From Cudoniella acicularis (Eukaryota; Ascomycota; Leotiomycetes; Helotiales; Helotiaceae): DNA of 64,000 bases. A program made the translations under genes and the position numbers. Numbering within the stretch: the stretch's first letter is position 1; the number at the start of each line of letters is the position of its first letter. The DNA lies in the NCBI GenBank assembly GCA_013054445.1, contig JAAMPI010000010.1, forward strand, positions 37,514-101,513. The letters are read 5' to 3'. A model generated the notes under the pieces. It saw only the letters and a program-made list of their open reading frames with translations, had not been told where the DNA came from and made no database searches. Positions 12,640 to 22,600 of this stretch are shown piece by piece.

Positions 12640-15144
12640 GTAGACTNGGAGGGGGAAATAGGGGGTTGGGGAAGAATGAAACTCCTGTGTAGAACAATGG
12701 ATGTGGGGTTGGTTGTACATAGATTTTTATGGTGGGCTGTTTTCTCTAGATCTTAGAATGTGATGAATTCATGTGCTTGATTCTGTCACAAACATACTGT
12801 CGAGAGAGAACGTGAAATGACACCACGTGTAACAGATGAAGCTTCCATAAGCGCAAAATGAGTCCTTCTAAAAGGCTGTAGCAAGAGCGCTATATCTTGG
12901 GCAAGTTCAGGGTGAGATGCGCACTGTCCGTAATAATTACGACCTCTACACCTATTTTCAAAAGTGATAATACACAAAAGTCGTGAATTTAAGAATTATT
13001 GAAGCACTACATAAGTAACTATTTGTTCTCTGTTTATATAAATCAAGTGTATTAATTAAGACAGACCGGTTGGGGAGCTCGATTGAGAGAATCTTACGCG
13101 CAACACTTAAATGAATAAATATACTGTTATTTATAAAATGTTACGTAAAAATGAAGGGGTATTTTCCTTTTTTCTCTTGATTAGCTAATATAGAGCCTTT
13201 TAATACACATCTCGTTATACGGTTAACCAGTTCTTTTTCGTGACTTGAATTTATGTGTGTACACAACACTTGCAAACATTTAAACAACCATAAAATAAAA
13301 CAACCTAAAATTCAAGCAAAGGCGGAAAAAGAAAGCCTCATATCAAATCTGATAAACGGGGCATTTTTTAGACTTTCGACTTAGGTACGAGTCGAAGAGA
13401 AATCCTTAAAGGGTTACTTACGACCCGAGAGCCGGCCCCATCCAGCATTAGTGATCCCATCACCCCAATTCCCATTACCAAGACAGCAACTAATCTTGCG
13501 GGTGGCTGCTCCCCCACGCGATTGGCTACCGGTACTTGTTCATGAGTGGTTCAAGCGCAACCCTAAATCACTATCGTAACGGACCGCACGTGGAATACAC
13601 GAATTTCACCAACATCATCTTCAGCGGCACAGAGGGTTTGGAAGTGAGCGACCGAGCGAACACTCCTGCATGAGCTCCTTTTGAGGGGTTTTTGCAAGCG
13701 TAAAGCACCTGACGAATCGAAAAAAACAAGCAATACCCTCTGAGCTTAAGCTCCACTCTACCCCCACTACTGTACGCCCACTTTATGTGATGAGTTATAA
13801 GGTCCCTCCCGACTCCCGAAGGTTATCTGCAGCTCGGCTAGAGCCGTATTCGACCGGGGAGGATTCCAGGGGGCGCACGTTTTCTGCAGCCTTCCTCTTC
13901 GGGTCTCGCGACAATGCTAAGTAGCATTGGGGGCCGAAGCCGACAGTTTAGCTTTAAGTCTAGCAATCTCCTTCAAACTAAGCTGCTGCAAACTTTAACT
14001 TCTCTCTTCATAGCCTAAAGGTTTTGAAACCCCTATATTATATCTATGTCAACAGCTCAGAATCGAATCGCTATCATGTTTTGTGCATCATCTCTTCTCT
14101 ATTAATCAGATCGTATTCCTCGATTTCTCAACGTCGTACTGAAATAAGCAAGAATAAGCTTACTTTCGCCGCCATTTCCACTGGTTAATTCTTGCCAGGA
14201 TTGTTCTTCGTAAGTCCGAATCGAGTAGACCGAGGGGCGTGGCTTTTTTTTTTGTCACGAAGTACCTGCGAGAGCTACGATATCTCCATGGTGGTGCTGA
14301 GGGGTTGCAGTCACAACCTAGTTGTCGTCCGATGTTTTTCAAATATTATTGGTTTACGTGGGAAACGTTGACCTCATGGTTGGGACTCAATAGCCGGATT
14401 GTCGTTCTTTGGGATGGATTCTTACCGATTACCAGGATCGCTCATGCGGTGTGATTCCACGCTGGGAATAGAACCATGTGGCCCATGCCGCACCGGGTAT
14501 CTCCCTTGAAATCTCAGCAACGTTATGAAAGCAACTGCAGTTGTATCTTTCGACTATGGTTCCGATTTACGAGGTGGACATACGTCACCCACGAGTTTGC
14601 TTCATTGTTCAGGGGCAGTTCTCATCCTGAGCTCAGCATTGCTGCGTATATTTCCCGATACCATATGTACCCCCGTATTGTCAGCGAATCAGCGCGGGTA
14701 TGAGTACTTCGAGGTGCAATAGCCTCACTGGAAATTCATGATTAGGAATGCAGGTAACCCCAATTCTCTCTGCATTTCAAGGATTCTCCTCTTCATAAGC
14801 TACGAGTATTGGTTTGTTAGACGAGCCGTCCCAAAGCCTCGGACTGATTTCTCAGGTCCAGATGCAGAAGTCTCAATTGGACCGTGTATGCCAACCGAGA
14901 GGTCATCTTGAAAAGCTTTTGGCTTTCCCTTGGTGCTGGGAAAGATGGGATGGCCATTTGATAAGTCAAAGCGAAGCGAACTGGTGGGTGGTATCGTTTG
15001 ATAGCTACCCCCTTAAAAATACCACAGGTATCAAGGGCTTAAGCTGAGAGCATATTCTCTTCTTCTATAAAGAGGCTCCTCCCTGATCCCATCTCTCTTC
15101 ATCTCTGTCATTCAGACTTCCAACCCAACCAACAACTCACCAAA
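12640..15144. other. Intergenic region, partly AT-rich
   Basis: About 2.5 kb without a supported gene. The single N of the window is at 12647, just after the nitrite reductase stop codon. 12960-13370 is distinctly AT-rich with many stop codons in all frames, which could be an old RIP-mutated repeat, but I see no terminal repeats or coding relic. Short frames at 14239-14722 have no recognisable domain. The 3' end is the peroxidase promoter. Confidence 0.55.
15065..15071 (+). promoter_or_regulatory. TATA box of the peroxidase gene
   Basis: TATAAAG lies 80 bp before the ATG of the peroxidase gene and is followed by a pyrimidine-rich stretch, as expected for an inducible secreted-enzyme gene. 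Assignment is by position and sequence only. Confidence 0.5.
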
Positions 15145-17235
15145 ATGTTGTTCCCTATCTTGCTCACTTTGGCCTCACTCTCCCAAGGTCTAAACGCTCA
15201 GGCAGTGGATGCTTTTGGCATCACTCAGTATGAAAAGATAGAGGCGATTGAACGACAGATCTTGAATCCCTTCACACTCGTGAGCGTCGTTTCTCCCTGC
15301 AGCGTCAACTTTGACGATGACCCTGCACGGGGTGAGCAGACCTCTGCAGAATGGGTCAGGATTGTGTTCCACGATATGATAACAGCAAATGCTGCTGGGC
15401 CAGGCTTAGGGTAAAAACCCTTTCTTTCTCCGTTTGGTCTTTAAATATGCTGATGAATGCAGTGGTCTTGATGCGTCTATTGGCTTTGAGTTCAATCGAC
15501 CGGAGAATATTGGCATTTTTATTAATGTCACGTTGGGCCAGGTAAAACCACACTTGCCACATTTCAACATATTAGGCTAACTGGTACAGTTCAGTCAATT
15601 TTTCAGTCCATTTTTGTCCATGGCGGATCTCATTGGAGTTGTAAGTTATTATTTCCTGTCAGCAAATATAATTTTGTTTGACGAGAGATATAGGGAATAG
15701 CTGATGCTCTGGCTACTTGTGACCCAACTTCTCGACGTTTACCACTCCGCGTTGGTCGAATGGATGCTGCTGGGCCTGGACCTTCAGGTGTCCCAAAACC
15801 AACAGACGGTTTTGCTGTTGCTAAAGCCGCATTTGCTCAAGCGGGATTCAGCCAGTCAGAAATGATTCAGGCAGTGTAAGTGCCTCGTCGTCACTTCGTG
15901 TATTGCCAGGGCTAACCGGTTACCAGGGCATGCGGTCACTCACTGGGCGGCGTTCATCAATCCAACTTTCCGGATATTGGTATGTTCTCTTTGCCCTCAT
16001 ATATATTACAGTACTGATATTTGAGTTGTAGCGGATGGCGATCAGCCACTTGTCGGGTAAGCTTAATACAGCAAATATTGAACAAGCAATGCTAACAGAT
16101 CAGTACCGATGGTCGAGAGTCATTTGATAGCACCCCAGCCGTTTTTGACAACGTTGGCGTCAACGAATATCTAAACGGCACTGGCCTTCAAGGTGGACCA
16201 CTTGTCATTGGACCCAACGCCACAAATTCAGATCTACGCATATTTTCATCTGACGGTAATTTGACCATAAAGGCCATGTCCTCCCCTCAATCTTTCGAAA
16301 ATACATGTTTCACCATTTTCGAAAAGATGATAAATACCGTACCTGCTGCAGTCACACTTTCCGATCCTATCGGCCCCAGGCCATGGATTTTGCGAGAAAG
16401 CCATCTCGATCTCAATTCAGCTGGACTCGTCACTTTTTCAGGAACAATCACAGGCCATTCTGCCTCCCCCCTACCTGTTAATGCGTCGTACTTTTATGGA
16501 ACAGTTGGAGGTGGAAACACTGGCCCAAAGCTCAGCCAGGGAGGAGGTATATACACACATCTCTACACCGCAGATCAAAACCGCATCTAATTTTTTCCAT
16601 AGTTCCATATCCTCTCTTCCTGAACACCGTCATCGGTTTCAACACTATCACCGATTACTTATTCAACGATACCCTGAACAGTCCCAATATCAACACCATC
16701 AACGTCCAGAGTTCTTACCAAGCACCAATTAATCAGAATATATTCATCTTGCCCTCCCAGAGTTTCATCGATGATATTCGCAACTCAGACGGCGTCGGTT
16801 TTGTTCAGATAAACTATGTCGTCCGTGTAGCAGTAAGTAACTCATCAACAATCCCCATCTCCTCCCCCTTCCCTTCCCCTTTCCCACATCAACAAACAAA
16901 ACTAACCAAACCGCGCCTCCAACTAGATCCTCAAAACCCTCGCACCCACCACCGCCTCCCCAACCGCCAAAATCTGGTACGCCATCGTACAAGCCGGCAG
17001 CGTGGCCCCAGGACTAGCGGTCAAGACGTCCGGGCCCATGACTTTCAAGACCACGATCGGCGCGTACAATATTTTCCAGGTCGTGCTGACGATTGGTGAT
17101 GGTGTGAATAATTTAGGTGCTGGAGAGCAGGTCTTGCAGGTTAATTTGGGGAGTACGCTTTCTAGTGCTAAGGTTAGTCCTTTGGATCCGGTTACGTGGG
17201 CGAGTTGCTCGAATGCGAATTTACTTACTTGTTGA
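15145..17235 (+). CDS. Secreted class II-type fungal heme peroxidase
   Basis: Nine exons (15145-15410, 15463-15541, 15590-15640, 15694-15875, 15927-15979, 16032-16056, 16104-16546, 16603-16832, 16927-17235) join in frame to 545 residues. Residues 1-19 (LFPILLTLASLSQGLNAQ) are a signal peptide. The distal heme pocket is WVRIVFHDM with Arg72 and His76; the proximal ligand is His197 in ACGHSLGGVH. These fit plant-type superfamily, class II (lignin/manganese/versatile peroxidase related) enzymes that oxidise substrates with H2O2 outside the cell. The conserved peroxidase fold appears to end well before the C-terminus, leaving roughly 200 residues I cannot assign. No evidence distinguishes the substrate class: I could not place the Mn-binding acidic residues or the surface tryptophan without an alignment. 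Confidence 0.87.
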
Positions 17236-18124
17236 GTTCGGTGATGGGGTGCGGGTTGGTAAATGAGTGGTGAGTGGTGAGTGAGTTTGGATGATTAAGG
17301 GGGTGATATTGAGAGGTGGGTTTATGGGATTGGCTGATGGAGTCTGTTTTGGAAGGAGAGGTCTTCTTCGTAACTGCTTCCATTACTTTACGAATAGTTT
17401 TTTATAATGAAAAGTCTTTGCTACTTGAAAGCTTGACACTAACTACCTTAGATTTTTATATTCTGTAACTATCGTGTAATTTCCTCGAGCTTGATCGCAA
17501 GGACTTACTTATCGTTGGCTACCAAAGTTCTACAAACTCATGAAGTCGCGCATAACACTTCAAAATAATTAAACAACCACCAAATAAAATCGCGCTAAAT
17601 TTATGCCAATGAATAATGATCAACATTTATTTTATCTTCCTAAATTTTCACAAGATTAACCAAGAGCACAGAGTTCTCATTGGATTGCAGCACTTTTACA
17701 TGTGGGCACCCCTAAGCGAGCTGGAGAAAAAATAGCGCACCTCTCGCTAAAAGACTCCCCACAGTGGATGAACTACAGCGCATTCCCCACTGTAAAATAG
17801 CGCATGCATCGCTAAAAGACACCGCACACTGCATGATTACGGCACACTTATGTATTGTAACTCGTGGACTGTAGCACTTACAAAATCACAACAGATATTA
17901 ATATTTAACTCCAAGCCCTCTCTTCCTCTATGATTCCCCAAGTATGCAATCCAATCAAAAACTCATTTCAATGAGCTACACGATGCCTAAGATCACGCAG
18001 CCGCCTCGATTCCGCCAGTGCTGTCACGGGCGTTACGGTCCTCGAAGGTAAAAAGGGTTTTATATCACGGCGTGTGTACTCTTTGATCGTGAACTAACCA
18101 CCCCTTTTGTGGATGTGTGCAGTG
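17236..18124. other. Intergenic region with an AT-rich part and a local duplication
   Basis: 17390-17650 is AT-rich. At 17727-17765 and 17792-17830 a segment of roughly 36-38 bp is imperfectly repeated in direct orientation, about 65 bp apart. Both copies contain AATAGCGCA followed by TCGCTAAAAGAC. No gene is supported. Confidence 0.6.
17727..17830 (+). repeat. Imperfect direct duplication, 65-bp spacing
   Basis: AATAGCGCA begins at 17731 and again at 17796. Each is followed by CTCGCTAAAAGAC or ATCGCTAAAAGAC and then a CACA-containing stretch. The two copies differ at several positions, so the duplication is not recent. It does not overlap a gene I can support. Confidence 0.6.
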
Positions 18125-18413
18125 GTGGAAATTAGGTCAGCATCGTCAAAAAGGGGGTATAAATCGAGCCAATGAGTATAAACAAGATGTCATAATAGGC
18201 AGAAATGGGGTGAAAATCAGGCCAACGAGTAATGATTAAGTAGTCACAATAGCCAGAAACGGGGTGGAAATTGGGCTAGTGAGTATAAATAATACGTTAC
18301 ATTTGTCAAAAAGGGGGTGGAAATTGGACAAATGAGTATCGACGTCCTCATAGTCGGAAAGAGGGTAGGAATCAGGCCAACGAGTATTAATAAGATGTCC
18401 CAATAGCCAGAAC
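18125..18413 (+). repeat. Minisatellite, ~54-bp unit, about five to six diverged copies
   Basis: The unit runs TGGAAAT-YRGGCCAAYGAGTATAA, then an AAGATGTCACAATAGCC stretch, then AGAAA-GGGG. Unit starts can be seen near 18125 (short copy), 18156, 18210, 18264, 18317 and 18365. Copies differ by substitutions and small indels. The array lies just upstream of the decayed gene at 18506-19636. Confidence 0.75.
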
Positions 18414-18505
18414 CAAGTTTAACCAACCTCCCAAACCCCTTTTACTCACTCTTCAGTAACCACCCCAAAAACCTACCATAGCAATCCAATCACTCGCTTT
18501 CAACA

Positions 18506-19636
18506 CTGCGATCTACTACATTTCTTCACCTACTAATTACACTCCTAAGAACTACTCATGCTGCGCCATCAGAGAACCAAGCGTGGCTCGTAGATTGTAT
18601 CAATGAAAGGGGCGTGAACCATTCCGAGATAGCACTCTATCCCGGCTGGCCAAATGGCTATCCAAGTTTCACGGTTCTTGTCCGTACGAAAGACAACAGC
18701 ACCGCTGCTTGGGGGTATTCCCAGATCAAAGAGATGCTTTCAGATGGCGATGCCTTCTCGGTATCTGATATGGCGCTCCCTTTTGTTCAGAATGGCTTCA
18801 AGGTTCCCGCAAAGTTGGGCCAAAATGATGTAGTTTGTTCGCCCCAGGTGGTCAAAGATCTGTACACACGAAATTCGACCGGTCAGTTTGCTCGTCTGTT
18901 TTCCAGTGCGCCGATCCTGATTTCACCAAAGACGTCAATATACGGCAACAAGCGGACGACATGATGCCGGCACAGCATACAATGATAAGGTCGACCTCGG
19001 CTTCTTCCAATACTGCTGGTGGGACAAGCATTACCTTTTTAGCCTACAGCGACACGGTAGTCTTAGACGGGACGCTCTCGAATGCTGATATCTTCTCAGG
19101 CATCTGGAACCAACGAAACGATCTCTATTTCCTCGGTGATAAGATGAACTTCAGGCCCTGCATTCCCTTCGACTAAGGACAATGCACTATTCAGTTTACC
19201 GGACATGGAGACATCCCATGGACGACAATGAACGGTCTTTCAAATACCCTGATCGACGTCGCAGGAAAACCCGGCTTTCTTCAATACACCACCTCAAAAA
19301 GCCTTGAATGCACCGATCTTTGCCCTGACTCGCGTCCTGGCGTCACTCCAAAATGCTGTGAGAATTCATGAGTCACTCACGCAGACTCAAATCCCTACCA
19401 GAGTTGATCTTCAAGCCATCAATGGGCCACCAGCAGGTTCTGGCCGGAAACCGAGCGACCAAGGAATGCTTTCTTATTTCATTGAGTGTTCGGTCAGCAC
19501 ATTCAATTTAGGATGCCTCATATGCAACCTTTTGCAAGACGTGACGGAGGTAGGCATTTTTGCGCCGGAAGTAGGGACATACTTTGGGGTTGCAAACTTG
19601 GTTGTTGACATGGCTTGTCAAGTTCCGGGTTGTTGA
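18506..19636 (+). pseudogene. Decayed gene for a secreted protein of unknown family
   Basis: A continuous frame from 18506 begins CTG CGA TCT, where ATG would be expected, and reads like a signal peptide (TTFLHLLITLLRTTHA) followed by a Cys-containing domain (WLVDCINERGVNHSE, YPGWPNGYPSFTVLV). The frame then moves at a TTTT run (18899-18902) to one that continues FQCADPDFTKDVNIRQ. It meets TAA at 19174-19176, resumes for another 64 codons with a Cys-rich end (CTDLCPD, KCCENS), and stops at 19369-19371. A further open frame runs to 19636 in the first phase. Lost start, one-base shift and in-frame stop together argue for a pseudogene. I do not recognise the family and assign no function. Unrecognised introns are less likely: the only splice-like pair at the shift would give a 25-nt intron and the wrong frame. 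Confidence 0.55.
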
Positions 19637-22600
19637 TTGTCTTGATAGTGTGGCGAGTGTTGCTAGGGGATGGTTTCCTACGAGGAGTCGGATAATACTC
19701 CTTTATTCAGGACCTAACGCGGGGCTTTCAGAATCTAGATATATATACTAGATATAGATTATAATTACTACCCTCCCCCCGTTTAGTTGTTAGTTCCATC
19801 ACCAGATTTTGCTGGCCCCACCTGACAACTAAACCCGGGGGAGGATAGGCATATAAATGTTTTTTATTCTTTAATTACCTGTTTTTATAAGTATTTTAAT
19901 TTTAAAAAGTTATTTATAAATTATTTCTAATTATAATTTAAAAAATTAATATAATATATAAATTAAAAGCATCACACACTAATGTTTTCCTTGAAAGGTA
20001 GAAGAAGTTTAAATATCACATATAAGAAGCTAACTCTTCTCATTGCTATGACCGAATTCAGTGCACCAACCTTGAGAAGAAAACAACGAAAAGGAATACC
20101 AACAGCAGCAAGAGGAGTGAAATTTACTTTTAAACCCCAAAACTTGGCATAGCACTTTGAGACAACCCTTTGCAATCGGGGAAAGGTAAGAGAAAAGCTG
20201 GAAAGAATGACAGCAGAAAAAAGTTTGACAGTGAAAAATACTTCAATGAGCTTGCCGATGCATGGGCAAATATGGGTCGCTTCTATGGGCACTACATGAC
20301 AGGAAATGGTGATAAGTAAGAGGAGCTTCTTTCGCACCAGAGAACCGGTGGTGCCTTTCCCGACAGCTTGAACGTAAGAAATTTTGCCCATCTTATTGCC
20401 TGTTTTAGACTCTCACTAGCACACTCATCGTTGGGCTCATTATTTAATTAAATCTTGGCCCTCGGTCGATCTTTGAAAATAACATGTGAAAGAGCGGGGA
20501 TATGACGATGGCTTCGGGGAGCGTGTGTGGCTGGATGATATGATCGAGCCGGTGCTGGTACCTGACTCATTTTTAGGTGCTCGAGGGCCAGATCTTTAAT
20601 CTTGACTCTGTCCACTAGACCTCTGGAGATTGGATTTTTGCCGTCTTGAAGGGTATGGCTGTCTTTTAATAGAGAGGCGAAGGAATGGGAGAGGATACTT
20701 GCGAACTGATGCACAATACAATACTTGAGAAAAGCTAGAGTGAGCTTGATGATGAAGTGAGATAGAGGAATACTATAGAATATAAACCGGTAGAAGGTAG
20801 CTTGTTAAGTGCTAGAATAATTGGAAATGTAAAGAGATGAGAAATGAAAAACACGAAGAAGTATATTATTACTACTCTCGATTGCAATATCGGGGTGAGA
20901 GCTGGCGATCATTCGGGAAAAGAGAGAAAGTATAAGTTACCAATAGGCCAATGTTTTCTTAAGCAGACGGATCGTAAGTTGCCGACAGCAACATAACTTG
21001 TGACAGCAAAATAGAAATTGATAGTAGAAAACAATCCAAAACAATAGCAATGTTTCTCATTTCAACTATACCTAATGAGCTTTACGGGATTCGCGAGGGA
21101 TAACGAACAAGTGAAAAGCAAGCAATTCCCAAGATATGACTCAAATGCTCTTTTGGTGATCGAAATATCTCTCTATCTGGTAGCCCGCTCCGAGTCAGGC
21201 TTTTTTTATATTTAATGTTGATCGTGGCACTTTTAGCCTCTGCAAGGTGATAAATCGTCCCATCTTCATCTCACTATATCCACCTACGGGGGTTTAATAT
21301 CCTTTCACTCTCGCCGCTGCTGCCAATTTTTAAACTGCGGTTACTCTTGTTAATTGCTGTCATTTATTTTCCTTGTTCCACAAAGACGGAATTCTTCTTT
21401 CTCCCTAGCTCACTCTTAAATGCCTTAGAAAAGCCGTGCTCCAGTTCAAACCCCAAGCTTGCCACAGCCTAGAGGTTCGGTGGTCGAGAGGAAGATTTGA
21501 GCCTGCCTTCGGCTGGACAGTCCTGCCGGACGGTTCCACAACTGCCAAATTGCCAGTTTGGGTCTCATTTCCTATAATTAATGAGAAATGGTCTGTTAGA
21601 GGGCCAAATTAAACTCACGAATAGTGGTGTGAAAGTTCCTCACGACTGTGAGGGACCCCGGTAGTCTGGAACGATTTTTGCCGGTGTAGAAGAAAGTCCC
21701 TCACTACCTATTAAATTCATGTATTTGAATTGTCTAGCATTCAGCTAAGAGAAAAGCCACCGGGAAGTGTTACCGCTCGTGCAACCAAGTTTTAGTTTAG
21801 CATATGGATTCGAAGTATCAGGAATCTGCCTTTCCATACAAAATTGATCTGCCGCATTGTGCTCGCATTTGCAATTTAAAGTATGTAAAATTTTCTGTAA
21901 AGTCAAGCAACAACTCAAGTTGATTGTATTCTTTAAAAATTAAAACCAAAAATCTGCAACATAAAAACCTCGTTGTAATTTGCTCAAATCATGTTGAGAA
22001 ATAGCTTCTAATGAATATCAATACTAGCTACAATGCGAGGCTAAACCTAGATGTAAGAAATGTCTATAGATTGAGAGGAAACTGCTTCATTGCAGTAGGA
22101 GGATTTCAGCCGATCAAATCCAACTTTAGAGACGATACCTCAACATATACGAGATAAGGGACTTGCGCCTGTACTGTATTGATCTGAGCAATAGCCAGGC
22201 ATCCCACAGTAGACTGGGGAGAAGACTCTGTAAGACGGCACAATAGCATACGTAAGGAAGCATACAATCCGACTTTATTGCGTCAGCACGTCAAATGCAA
22301 CGGCAGCAGTTGGTCCCATAGGAAATGCAATGCACCGTCTCGGATCTCGAGTATGTGTGGTTGCGGAGCGGATCATCATGATGTTCCTTCAGGCCATTCT
22401 GCCTATTCATTCACGTGTTGGGTACGTGGCTTACACCCAACACCGGCGTGCCGTACTAAAGATTCCCGAACAATGGAATTCAACACGTCGTGCAATCGCC
22501 GGGAAAATACTGATGACTGCGGGACAGTTTCCAGAACTCAGGTGGAAGAACTACCGCATTTAGCCACCTAACTTTCTAAATTGATCTTCCCTGCAATCCA

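Noticed and set aside
12392..12720. Minus-strand Pro/Ser-rich frames over the nitrite reductase 3' end
   Set aside because: Antisense shadows of the Rieske-domain exon; one crosses the ambiguous base at 12647.
18888..18905. Intron explanation for the frame change in the decayed secreted gene (GTCAGT...TTCCAG)
   Set aside because: It would be only 25 nt long and would not lead into the needed frame.
19972..20391. 139-codon minus-strand hydrophobic frame
   Set aside because: Hydrophobicity follows from T-rich composition on that strand; no family recognised and no ordered membrane topology.
21470..21540. tRNA-like GGTTCG / GTCGAGAGG sequence
   Set aside because: It does not fold into a cloverleaf with proper A and B boxes; no tRNA was found anywhere in the window.
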